Shown piece by piece: positions 9,070-48,832 of a stretch of DNA of 64,000 bases; position 1 is the first letter of the stretch, and every line of letters starts with the position of its first letter. Under the pieces are notes generated by a model, which saw only the letters and a program-made list of their open reading frames with translations, did not search any database and was not told the DNA's origin. Position numbers and translations under genes: made by a program. Source of the stretch: Pterobdella sp. o SKG-2022 (lineage: Eukaryota; Annelida; Clitellata; Hirudinida; Piscicolidae); NCBI GenBank assembly GCA_964035795.1, contig OZ038320.1:6727164-6791163 (forward strand), read 5' to 3'.

Positions 9070-12000
9070 CTAATGTATTAAATAACTCCATTTCTTTTTC
9101 ATTTCTTTCAGTTTTTTTCTTTCTTTTTTCATTTTTTCCCATTTTTGAACTAACTCATCAATGCTTTTGGATTTTTTGCATTTTTTAAAATTAGATTTTG
9201 CTTTTTTTATACTCTTTCGTTCATTATTTTGTGTTGAGAGCCATTGGTTTAGAAAACTAGAAGCACATTTTTTAGTGCTCAAACCTTTAGAATTCCTTTT
9301 ACTGGGTTTGTCAAACAATTTCCAAAGTACGTTTGTTATGTCTTTTTGAGAAGTTCTATTAGTTACACTAAAATCTTTTTTTTTGTTGCTATGTTTCGTA
9401 CTTTTTAAATTTATTTGATTTAATAATTCACTAAAGTTTTTGGTTTTTTTGTTTTTCGTCCGATTATTCTCAGCAATAAGATCATCGTTAGAGTTTTGGG
9501 ACAGGGAATCCTTTTGAGAAAGATTTTCTGAAAATTCACTTTCCAAACTCTTATTTTTCATTTTAAAAAATTCATTTTTCATTTCTTTAAATTTTTCATG
9601 ATGGAGCAAAAAAAAAACAAAATCAAAAAAAATTTTTGTTTTATTTTTGTTTTTCTTCTTGAATTGGGCTCGTTCTATGAAATCAGAAAATGAACTATCA
9701 TTAGTGTCGTGGTAGCATGGGTCTCTATCGAATGGAGAAATGAAAAAATGTGTGAACATTGTTCTATTGAAGAGATCACCAAAATCACCATCAGCACCAT
9801 TTTTTGCATAATTAGATTTTGTTTTTTTCTTAAACATTTCAATATCTTTAGACACTTCTTCTTCAATTTTAGAATCTGAATCAGTTTTGTAGCAATCCTC
9901 TTTTGAAGGTTCATCCATTAAAGAATCGTTCTGCTCCCCACTCCCTTCACTCTTTGGAGACTTTTCCTCTTCAGAAGTCACTTTACTTTCTGTTGTTTTT
10001 GACACTATTTCATTGCTTTGGTCACTTTCACAAGTGTTTGCATTTTGTGAGTTCACGTTTACTTTTGCAACTTTTGTTGATGAATCCATTTTTTTAGGTT
10101 GTTTTATTGGTGCTTTTTTGTTTTTTTCTTTGGCTTCTTTTTCATCTTTAGTTTCTTTTTTTTCTTTACTTCCGATATTTGTTTTATTTTCATTATTTTT
10201 TTTATTTTCTTTGGTTTTTTCATTTTTATCATTTTTTTTAGTTTTCTCATTTTTTTCATTTTCTTTGGTTTTTCTTTTTTCTTCAGTTGTTTTCATTTTT
10301 TTATTCTCTTTAGTTTCTACAGTTGCTTCAATCTCTTTAGTTTCTTTATTTTTCTTTGTTTCTTTTTTTTCTTCTTTCATTTTCTTGTTTTCTCTTGTTT
10401 CTTCAGTTGTTTTTATTTTTTTATTTCCTTTAGTTCCTTCAGTTGCTTTCTTTTTCTTATTTTCTTTATTTTCTTCTTTTCCATCACTCTTTTTTTTTGT
10501 TTCACCTTTTTTTGGCTTCTTGTCAGCATCAGATTCATCATCCGTTTTTTTAGTTTTACCCTTTTTTGACTCCTTACTTGCATTCGATTCATCATCTGAT
10601 TTTTTAGTTTTACTTTTATTTGACTTTTCGTCTGCATCAGATTTATTTTCCTCCTTTTTAAATTTTGACAACAGCATCAAAGGAAGCAACTTGTCAGAGA
10701 GATTTTCCACAAGACCAAAAGGACGCCTACAATAATGATGACAGGGCATTTCTTCAAAGATACACGCATCATCATTCATGCACATATCATATGGACACAT
10801 AGTTTCTTCTTGACACATCATAATGTTTCTCTTTCTTTTCCGTTTTCTTTTTTTTTTACCATTTTTTCTCATTGGGAAATTTTTCATTAAACTCATTTCG
10901 TAGTTTTTAAAATTTTGATTAATCGAGTTATTGAAAAATGGTGAGTCAGTGTCTTTTAACTGATTATTTTTAACATAATCCTCGAGAAGCTCCTCTCTGT
11001 TACATTTCTCACACGTATTGTGACATTTGTGAAAATTATCATCAAAGATGGTTTTTGATTTGTTCCATGGCTCTTGACTATATTGTATATCGGGTAGAAC
11101 AATATCTGGTGGAGAACAATCTTCCACACATGGACAAAAGCAAGGACAACAAAAACAATCAGAGCCTTCTTCTTGCTCGCAACAGCCAGGATCTAAAACT
11201 AGAGAAGAGCAATTTTCGGGGCAGTGGAATACTGGATTATTTACACGTTCCTTCATAAGTGAGCCATTTGGAGCTTTAGTACGGCGCGACTTCTTATATG
11301 GGACTGCATGTTGGACTTCTTTGTCAGTGTGGTTAATTTGTGTTTGATGATTAAGATTAGTACTGGGTCGAAAACTAGGCTGATCATGTTGTGTACTGCT
11401 CGAAGATGAGCGAAGAACGAAAGGGGTTTCGGGTTGGGATGAAAAAAGTTTGGACGGATTTTTGTGGAGTACTGGAAAACAGCCATAAGTTTTTTTCACA
11501 GCCAGAATACGATTAGAAGCTTTTGGCCCGAATGAAAAACGGCTTGAAGATTTTGGCTTAGATAAAAGACGGTTAGAAGACTTTGGCTTCGATGAAAAAC
11601 GATAAAAAGGAGGTTTTGATAGAAGACGGTTGGAAAGTTTTTCGTTTTGCAAAGAAGGATGCTTAAAAGAAGTACGCTGAGATAAATTGTGAAGATTTGA
11701 ATTACGGTTGACTAATGGAGGGTGATTTGTAGATGAAAATCTATTAGAGTCTTCATGATTGGATGATGTTGAAGAATTAGGGGTAGTATAATTGGGTCCT
11801 AAAGGATTGGAGAAATTTTCATTCGTGGTTGAAGAATGGTTCGGAAAATTGTTTTTTAAATATTGAGGATAATTAGAAACATTTTTTTGTGATGGTTGAT
11901 AAAGGTTAGGAGAATCTGTGTGCATGGGAAAAATAGGTTTAGAAAAAATGCTTTGTGATAAATAAGATTTAGAAGGCTTGGAATGCAGGGCTGGGTAAGC

Positions 12001-12258
12001 TATACCAGTGTTTGTATGCATAAACTGGTTCTGGGAATTAAAATGCTTTTCTTTGATTTCTTTATAAGTTTCACAATTAAGAAGAGGTTGAGGATGGGAG
12101 AATTTTTTTGAATGATGAGGCCGTGGACGATAATTTTGAGTCACTGTTGATGGTTGTCGTGGAGCCAATCCTGAGCAACAAAAGCAACAAGGACAACGTG
12201 GTTGCGTACAACATGCAGTTTGACACTGGATGCAAGTGTTATTTACTTTTTTTTGCAT
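9070..12258 (-). CDS. G2: unrecognised 1062-aa Cys-cluster / Lys-rich protein, single exon
   Basis: One uninterrupted frame. An in-frame TAG lies six codons upstream of the ATG at 12258, which fixes the start. No family recognised. The N-terminus carries a dense Cys block (residues about 9-29, including CPCCFCC). Residues about 50-330 are Ser/Asn/Pro-rich with short repeats of the type SNRLLSKPKSS. Two further Cys clusters follow, near 355-400 (CFCCPCFCPCVEDC) and 495-525 (MCPYDMCMNDDAC). Residues about 550-730 are almost entirely Lys/Glu/Thr/Asn in imperfect 20-25-residue repeats (KENKKMKTTEE type). A less biased patch near 810-850 holds FGDLFNRTMFTHFF. The C-terminus is Lys-rich and helical. 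No signal peptide or membrane segment is seen. Neighbours G1 and G3 share this architecture. Function unknown; a structural, sperm or chromatin role would be speculation. Confidence 0.8.
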   Translation of the reverse strand: MQKKVNNTCIQCQTACCTQPRCPCCFCCSGLAPRQPSTVTQNYRPRPHHSKKFSHPQPLLNCETYKEIKEKHFNSQNQFMHTNTGIAYPALHSKPSKSYLSQSIFSKPIFPMHTDSPNLYQPSQKNVSNYPQYLKNNFPNHSSTTNENFSNPLGPNYTTPNSSTSSNHEDSNRFSSTNHPPLVNRNSNLHNLSQRTSFKHPSLQNEKLSNRLLSKPPFYRFSSKPKSSNRLLSKPKSSSRFSFGPKASNRILAVKKTYGCFPVLHKNPSKLFSSQPETPFVLRSSSSSTQHDQPSFRPSTNLNHQTQINHTDKEVQHAVPYKKSRRTKAPNGSLMKERVNNPVFHCPENCSSLVLDPGCCEQEEGSDCFCCPCFCPCVEDCSPPDIVLPDIQYSQEPWNKSKTIFDDNFHKCHNTCEKCNREELLEDYVKNNQLKDTDSPFFNNSINQNFKNYEMSLMKNFPMRKNGKKKRKRKRKRNIMMCQEETMCPYDMCMNDDACIFEEMPCHHYCRRPFGLVENLSDKLLPLMLLSKFKKEENKSDADEKSNKSKTKKSDDESNASKESKKGKTKKTDDESDADKKPKKGETKKKSDGKEENKENKKKKATEGTKGNKKIKTTEETRENKKMKEEKKETKKNKETKEIEATVETKENKKMKTTEEKRKTKENEKNEKTKKNDKNEKTKENKKNNENKTNIGSKEKKETKDEKEAKEKNKKAPIKQPKKMDSSTKVAKVNVNSQNANTCESDQSNEIVSKTTESKVTSEEEKSPKSEGSGEQNDSLMDEPSKEDCYKTDSDSKIEEEVSKDIEMFKKKTKSNYAKNGADGDFGDLFNRTMFTHFFISPFDRDPCYHDTNDSSFSDFIERAQFKKKNKNKTKIFFDFVFFLLHHEKFKEMKNEFFKMKNKSLESEFSENLSQKDSLSQNSNDDLIAENNRTKNKKTKNFSELLNQINLKSTKHSNKKKDFSVTNRTSQKDITNVLWKLFDKPSKRNSKGLSTKKCASSFLNQWLSTQNNERKSIKKAKSNFKKCKKSKSIDELVQKWEKMKKERKKLKEMKKKWSYLIH

Positions 12259-12579
12259 TTTTACATGTGTCTTCTATCAAATTTCATCCTATTTTGTTTT
12301 TAATGTTTAAAATTTATTCACCGTTATGGTTTTAGTTTATTTTTATTTTTTATTTAATTTGTTTTTTTCTAAGTTTTTATATTTTTTATTTGTTTATTTA
12401 CTTTTAACAGAGAACGCAAAAATTTCTGAAAGTGAAATTTTAAAAAATATTTTGAAATTTTTTGGAATAATTTTCCAGCTTACTCAAGCAAACCTCTTAG
12501 AACTTTTTACAGTTGGAACCTCAGCTTTAAAAAACTGAGACCATGACTGAAGTTTATGGCCGTTGCATATATGAAAATT

Positions 12580-13480
12580 CACTTGATCTGCAGGTAAGTT
12601 TGTCTGAGTGCATAGATGATATTGTAGGTTGGATGGAAGCTAATTAATTGAAGTTGAATGTCTCAAAAACTGAAGCTATTTGGTTTTCCAATGGCAGAAG
12701 CACTTATAAAGTTCCGAATCCTCCAGTGAGAAAGTGGCAGATAGCATTAGTCCTTCCAAAAATTTTAACTCTTGGTGTCTGGTTGGATAGAGACCTTTCT
12801 ATGGAGACTCATATCAACATGATATTGAAGGGTGGTTTCATTTCCTTGAGGCATCTAAAACCCATCAAGGATTTGTTGAGTATAGAGTCTTTGAAGACCT
12901 TGGCATCAGCTCTGGTATTGAGCCGTATTGACTATGGGAATATTATTCTTGCAGAATATTTTCTAAATACCAGAAAAACAGACTCTAATCCCTGATCAAC
13001 ACAGCAGCCAAGCTCATTACAGGCACCAGAAAATATGATCACGTAAGTCCTGTTTTGAGAGATCTGCACTGGCTTAAAATTGATGGGAGAATTGACTATA
13101 AGGTTCTGTTTCTAAAGTTCAAATGTCTGCGCAATGAAGGTCCAGCCTATCTGTCAAAAGATTTTTTGATGTTATTGAGCATTTCGGGTAAGCAGAAACT
13201 GAGATCTGCTAATTCTTTAAAGGTCGTTCCAGGTAAACCTAAGCTTAAGACCATAGGGAAAAAAATGTTTTATGTAATCCCTGTGGAACAACCTCTTCGA
13301 AAAACTCAGATTCTCTGTTTCAAAACACTCTTTTGAAAGGAACCTCAAATTGTACCTTTTTGGTTTTTTTTTTTTTAATTTATAATTTAGTGGCCTAGAA
13401 ACTCTTGGAGTTTATGCCACTATAATCATATTCGTTATTGTATTAAATTGTAGTGTATCGAAGTACAGAAAAAAAATTAA
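12580..13480 (+). mobile_element. LINE fragment, CR1-like, C-terminal RT region
   Basis: Interrupted plus-strand frames carry the usual C-terminal part of CR1-type reverse transcriptase: LKLNVSKTEAIWFSNGR, LTLGVWLDRDLSMETHI, then ALVLSRIDYGN and a downstream LRDLHWLKIDGRIDYK. A stop after EAN and a frameshift near 12990 show that it is dead. It lies between G2 and G3, opposite to their transcription. Confidence 0.88.
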
Positions 13481-13530
13481 ACTCTCAAAACCTCTCTACT
13501 TTTAAGTTTTACAACAAAATACCGTTTCGA

Positions 13531-13536
13531 TTTATT
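13531..13536 (-). terminator. Poly(A) signal of G3
   Basis: AATAAA on the minus strand, about 20 bp past the exon C stop. Confidence 0.6.
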
Positions 13537-13555
13537 GATAAAATTATCATAAATA

Positions 13556-21720
<8,165 letters not shown>

Positions 21721-24561
21721 TTTTTGAACTACTTGATATATTTGTATGTCAATTTTTAACAAGAAAGGTGATATAGACGTTCGTTTGCTTGGATATATTT
21801 TTAAAGCTTTGTATTTAACTTAATTTGTAGAATTACTTAAAGATTTTTTTGATTTAAAAATATTTAAAAATAAATTAGTTTTTCATTTTTGTCTGAGCTC
21901 AACTTTTTCCTACTTATAAAAATCTTTTTCTTGTTTCAGATTTTAATTTTTTGAAAATTGTTTCAAAGTTACTATTCTTGCTTTGTTTTTTCTTTGACGT
22001 TGTGTTTAAAGTGAACCAATCCAAAATTTATAGCTTTTTTGATCAATTTTTCGAAAAATCAAATAGTTGAGCTTAGCCATTTCTATGGATTGGTATGAAA
22101 AGTAAATTTTTTTTTCATGGTATTTATGCTCTAAAACAAATGAAAAAAAATTTGTCAGTGTTAATACTAATTGCCTCCCATTTGAAACTACAGGTTAGAC
22201 ATACATTTTAATGGAATTTTATACATTATCTTTCATGAATCCATATGTTTATGAAGGAAGGTTCTAACATAGATATTTAGAGTTTATATATTTCTAACTT
22301 TTAATAATTTATATTTATATCTATTTTTTAATGTAGCTATATAAACTTTTATTTTTTAATATTTATTATAGGTACAAACAAAAATTAATGATTTTTTTTA
22401 TTAAATTGAAGCTTATTTAATCGTGAATAAATGAAAAGATCATAAAACAGAATGAAAAAATTAATTTTTGAAAATATTATACTCAATCAAATAATTTGAT
22501 CAAGCTAAGTGAACTAGTGGTATTGAACAGATACGATGTGAGAAATTTCATCAGTATATACAGATAATAGTAAAAATAAGATAATGATGTTATATACAGT
22601 GTTAAAAATTAACTGATTTTTGGAAAATTCTAAGTATAATTAACAGCTTAATATGTGAATAATGATTATATTACCCATAATGTGGTAAATCAGGCAGCTG
22701 AATCTAATGGTAGCTTATTGACTGTGTAAAGGGAAGCTAGAACTTGAATACAGACAAGTATAAAAGACTTGGTAAATAGAATATCAAATAGAAAGACAGA
22801 TAAATAATTAAACATCTGGGTGAATATACAGAAAGATATTTGAATATATAAAAATGGATCTATGAACAAACTTAGATAAAATAGGTAAAAAAAATATGGA
22901 CACTGCAAGAGATTGATAGAATATATTAACGGAGATTATCAACGGGTATAAAAGAAGTTTATATATGCTCTACCGATCGATTTAGCCTATGGTTTAGTTT
23001 AATAACTTTTGGCCTAAATACATGTATTAAAAACTGCCTATAAAGCGTATGAATTTTGAATGGAATTCAATGATTATCGTTGGGTGTATATATTATCCAC
23101 AAATATAAGGATTAATATCTTTATGAAAATGGTTTTGTAGGTAAGGTATTATCAACATTGGCATAACTAATGGGATTATTATGGGACGAATAACTAGGTT
23201 GAATGGATTCAGTTGAATGAAACAGAAATAATAATAGGAATATTTTACCATGAAATATTGTAAGGCAGAATCATCTACTTGGATACCGGGTATGAAGAAC
23301 TTTATTATTGTAAATTGTAACTTCACAATATCTCTATTATATCGTGTGAACAATGTGTATTGATCTAATGTATAGATAAAATAATTGTATTGTAAATGAC
23401 ATGACTTACAACACAACTCCTGTTTCATTGAACTATATAGCATACGGTATTTTTAGTAGAAATATGAAAAATTTATCGTGAATAATATTATGGTACCGCA
23501 AGATATGAATTTTGGAACAAGGCCCTTACCAATAGTAAAACACACAACTCAAAATACCGCGATTGAAAATGTTCATCACCATGGATACCACTTGTATTGT
23601 AAATGATATACGTTCGAAAAACGCGCCAAAATTACTTTTAGCAAAATACCCAAAAATAAATTCAAAGATTTTATTTGCTTTGAAGCAACAGTAACAAAAA
23701 TTTTCCAACGTTTCAATCTGCAAATAATCGATTAGAATCTGACGGATATTCAATGATAAATACCCGAATACAAAATATTCCATAAGTATTGTAGACAAAA
23801 TACTAGTAAATAATCAAGAAGGCGGTTGAAATCGAAGGCAAAGATTGAGGAGCTTTTGAATCAAATGATTCGAGTGAAAAAAAGAAAAATAATAATAATT
23901 GTATATAACCTTGATGCTAGGCAATGAGAATCAAAGCTGAAAATCAAGCATAAAAACAAAAATAAGAATAATAATAAAAACAATAAACAGATTTCCTCAA
24001 AAAAATTATAGAAAAACATTGAATAGAGAACTTAAAGAATGATTGAGTTTGGACCAATGGAACGAAGGACGTTCGTGAACAAAAAAATAATAAGATTCAG
24101 AATCAAAAAACAAAAATTCTCGATAAAAATAACTTTTTCAAACTAACTAATAATTAAAAAAACTAACATAAAAAATAATCGTGAACGATATTAAAGCCAC
24201 ATAGACTCTAGAAATGATTAAGATATGTATCTTCTTATTCACAACACCTTGTGGTTTGTATTGATGGATATTGCTGTATGGTATTCAAGATAGAGGTATT
24301 TTTCTATATTTTCCATTATATGTACCAGAAATTCTAAGTATATAATTATCCATATCAATTGAGTGAATTGTGTTGGATCAATGCATTGAATTTATATTAA
24401 TTTACATAAATAATCACACATAAAATGTACCATTTATATGATAAGAGTTTTCTAAAAAAAGATTTGACCTGTAAATTAATGTAAATAGGTCTTTAAAACG
24501 ACAGAATGATCGTAACTTGGGTAATTAGGAGGTGAATGAAGTACAATAGCCTGAATCTAAA
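21721..24561. other. Non-coding AT-rich region upstream of G3
   Basis: No supported gene, RNA or repeat. It should contain the G3 promoter. Short open frames at 22690-22908, 23093-23443 and 23526-23798 (minus) show no family resemblance and weak codon structure. Confidence 0.5.
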
Positions 24562-24682
24562 AGTAAGGACAACAAAAAAAGTATTTATTAAATGACTTGA
24601 AGCTTTACACTTGATAATTTAAGCTAGCCTTACGAAAAGCTTCGTGTCATTTATTAAATACTTTGTGTTTGTTGTCCTTACT
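24562..24682. mobile_element. Foldback MITE, family A, copy 2
   Basis: Termini AGTAAGGACAACAAA and its inverse. The right arm reads ACGAAAAGCTTCGTGTCAT then TTATTAAATACTTTGTGTTT. Same family as 1947-2087, about 120 bp, spacer about 25 bp. Confidence 0.88.
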
Positions 24683-26363
24683 AAGAGGTGAATGTATATT
24701 GAACTACAATTACGCATAAGACATATCTAATACCAAACACTGTGAATGTAGGCGATAAGAAGTGAGATGGTATTTTAAAAAAATTCCATAAAATACCGCT
24801 GTAAATTAAAATTCAATCAAAATACCACAAAAAATAATTTCCGAAGTGAAAAGATCATAGCGTCTGGAAAGATCTGGAATCGGTTGGAAGATCGCGTGCT
24901 TAACCTACTATTATTATCATTAAAATTATAATTATCATATCATATTCATAAGTAAATTTATTGATGCTTTCAATAGTCTTCTGACTTCCATAGTTTTATG
25001 CCATTTGTATTGTCCTTATCATTACTATGATTATCAAATGTTCTTTGAGATAAAATTTCAACAAGGCATCAAAGATCACCAAAGGTTCAATTTGAAGGCA
25101 AAAACATTGTAAATTAAATAATGAAAACATTTTAAGCTGAATGATGAGAACGATGTAAACAAATGATGAGAACAATGCTAACTAAATGGTAATAATTCTC
25201 AAGGTGGCGATTGAAATATAATATTTGAATAATAAAACTGAACGGTGACTCAATTTTCAAATTCAATAAAAGTAACATGGATCATCAAAAAGCAAAAGAT
25301 AGATGACAAAAAATTGCTAAAAAGCGAATGCTTATGATAATAATAACCTTATAATGAAAATAATATTAGTAATGAAAGCAATAATAAGAATTATTGTTAA
25401 TGATTTATTTGTAATGCGCCAACCAGGATTGCTGCAGAAGCGATAATAATAAAAATAAATAATACAGGATGACGAGTTGAGATTTAGAAGCATTAACTGA
25501 TTAACGGTTAAAATCCCGTTGAGTGAGAAGAAATACAGTCAAATAAAAAATTAATATTTGAAATATTATTTGAAAAAAAAATAAGTGAAATAATTTTAAA
25601 AAACTAAATCAAAAATAATAAAATTAATGAAATGAATAATAAAAAGAACAAATGTTTATTTTCAGTACCATTGAGTTGATCAAGTCATATAAAATTTAAA
25701 ATAACAATAACATCGAAATGGAAAAAAAACTTTGGTCCAACTGATATAGAGTAAAAGTAAACAAAATTGGAATCAGTATTGGGCATAAGTCAAATGGCGC
25801 ACTAAATTACGATGCCTAGCTTATGGTGCTGACAAATTTTTTTAGTTTTTCTTAGTTTAGTCTGAAAGATGAGGATAAATTAAAATCAACAAAAAAACTT
25901 AAACTATTACAGATAGAGCTGGTTGTAGTAATAGTAACAATATGGATAGCTGTGGAAGCAATGTTAGTAATAATAGTGTCGATATTAAAAATGTAATAGT
26001 GATAGATAATGATGAGGAGAATGTAAAAAAAACATTAATGATTGGTAAAAACATGATATTATCGAGATGTAAAACAATAATAGAACCAATAAGAACAGTG
26101 AAATAAAAATACAAGAGGATAATGAAAAAAACTAATTTATGATCCTTTTCCAACACCTTTTTCAGTTTAAATATTCCATTGAACCCCACCAACGTAATAG
26201 AAAGATCATTCACATGCAACTTCAAACAAAAAGTCAAACCCTGAAAAAAATTCCACCTTCTAACAGAAAAAAACTAATTTCAATATAACCTCCCCACATC
26301 AAAATACAAACAAAAAGCAAAAAAAAAAAAAACATCCCCCCATCTAGCGAACGAAATAAAAGT
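24683..26363. other. Non-coding region downstream of the NKCC gene
   Basis: AT-rich. I see no gene, no clear transposon and no canonical AATAAA close to the NKCC stop codon. Confidence 0.5.
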
Positions 26364-46876
<20,513 letters not shown>

Positions 46877-47209
46877 ACTGGAGTGAAAATGATAATCTAT
46901 TTATAGTAGAATTTATACTTTAATATCTCATATTATTTCATAGAGATATACATTTACAAGAAAAAAATATATGATAATAATAAATAATAAAGCAATAATA
47001 AGTTACCGGCATAAAACATATTTCAGCTCATAAACTTTTGTGAAGTTTCAATATATATTGTTTTAAGATAATTGAGTGAGCACAATAATGAGAGATTATA
47101 AGATGAATAGACTATGCTAGAATGATGAAATATCAATAAATGAAAATTTAGGTGGATAAATATGATAAAATAGAGATGTCTATGACAACAAGATATATAA
47201 TATTTATAT
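46877..47209. promoter_or_regulatory. Region upstream of NKCC start codon
   Basis: On the minus strand TATAAATAG occurs about 25 bp before the ATG, but an acceptor-like TTTTCACTCCAG lies between them. The ATG may therefore open the second exon of the transcript. No other motif seen. Confidence 0.3.
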
Positions 47210-48371
47210 ATATTAAATATTAAACTATCTATCTATCGTGTAGTTCAGAGCATGTCATGTAGTTCATGTATATTGGAGCAAAAAGTCGAGTATCCATTAA
47301 GAACCAGCTCAGCGATAAGTTTGGTGTAGATGTTGGTGTACATCAAGGAGCTGTATTGAGTCCTTTACTTTTTTATTCTTGTTTTAGAAGCTTTGTCTAG
47401 AGAGTTAAGAACCGGTGTTCCTTGGGAACTTTTATATGCTGATGACCTGGTTTTGATCTCAGAATCGCTAGACGATTGTATATCCAAATTTGAAAAATGG
47501 AAACTGGAATAAGAAAGTAAAGGATTGCGGGTGAACTCCAAAAAAACAAAATTCATGTTACTCGGTTCTGAAAACTTGAGGGATTCTGGAGTTTTTCCTT
47601 GCAGTGTATGCCGCAAAGTTGTTGGCGTCAACTCAGTTTTTTGCTTGACATGCTCTCATTATGTCCACAAAAGATGTAGTGGTTTGACTGGAAGACTGAA
47701 GGATCAGGCTTACGTATGTCCTCGCTGTCTCAATTTAGCGCCACCTTTGGATTATAGGCCTATCAATGGACGTAGAACCGAAGTTTTACTACCTTGGTGA
47801 TATTTTGTGTGCAGATGGAGGTTGTGAACTGGCAGTTATCACCAGATGTTCAGTTGCATGGGAAAAATTTAAAAAACTGTTGCCCATTTTGACCTCTAAA
47901 CACATCACCTTGGAACTTCGTGGCAAATTATACACATCTTGTGTGCGTTCTGCCTTGTTATATGGCAGTGAAAACTGGGCCCCAACAGTTGCTGTTTTGC
48001 AAAGGTTACAGCGCAACGATAGGTCTATGATCCGCTGAATATGTAACGTTAAGCCAAAGGATAGAAGTCCATCATCAGTTTTCCTAACAAAACTCAAAAT
48101 CCCAGACATGAGAACGCTGCTACAGAGCCGTGGTCTTCGTTGGTATGGTCACGTGAAACGTTTGTCCATGTGTATCAAAGACGTGCTCAAACTTCCTATG
48201 CCTGGAGGTAGTTCCTGTGGTAGATCAGCAAAAACTTGGTTGAGTTGTGTTGAAAAGGATATGGAATTCTATGCCCTGGAAAATGCGGATCCACTCAATA
48301 GAGCTGAGTGGAGAAAGTGTATTAGCCGACTGCTGTATACCCCAGCTACTGGCACGTCTACAGCATTATAA
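47210..48371 (+). mobile_element. LINE 3' half with PHD finger, divergent copy
   Basis: Frames with VGVHQGAVLSP, LLYADDLVLIS (broken), then CSVCRKVVG ... CLTC ... YVHKRC ... YVCPRC (PHD-type C4HC3) and RRGLRWYGHVKR-like end (RGLRWYGHVKRLSMCIKD). Same architecture as the 34 and 38 kb copies but clearly a different subfamily. Frame changes at about 47380, 47515, 47790 and 48040. Confidence 0.9.
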
Positions 48372-48644
48372 ACTAATATGGATATTATTATTATTATTTA
48401 TTTATTGAAATATATTTTTCTAAACCTAATAAAATGAGGCCAATTTATATAAACACAAAAATATTAATAGAAATGAATAGAATTTAAAATTTGATTAGAT
48501 ATTATTTATAGATTAGGAAGGTTTATAAATAAATTTGTATTTCTATTATTTATGACCTTTTCATTATTAACTTGATTCATTTTTTGATTATTATTTACTT
48601 TTTATTTTTATTATTCTTACGCTTATTGATAATATTAATGCATT

Positions 48645-48832
48645 GTCGGCTCCTATAGCTCAATGGTTGAGCATTAGACTAATTATCTGAAGTTACCGGG
48701 TTCGATCCCGCGTGGACCGACAATTAGCACCCGTTCCACAGTGTGTTTTCGCTACATTAAATTTGTAGCAAGCGCTTTGTTCTATGAGGAAAAGCGCTTC
48801 AGAAATACCACATTACATTACAATAGTATTAT
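48645..48832 (+). mobile_element. tRNA-derived SINE, copy 3
   Basis: Over 90% alike by eye to 4918: CCTATAGCTCAATGGTTGAG, B box GGTTCGATCCC, TTCCACAGTGTGTTTTCGCT, AGCAAGCGCTTTGTTCTATG, then AAATACCACATTACATTACA. The tail has only about three ATTAC units, unlike copy 1. Confidence 0.93.

Noticed and set aside
10013..10735. 240-aa Phe/Ser-rich plus-strand frame
   Set aside because: Antisense shadow of the Lys/Glu-rich repeats of G2.
22690..23798. Small minus-strand genes upstream of G3
   Set aside because: No ATG-led frame with coding-like composition, no family resemblance, no splice logic.
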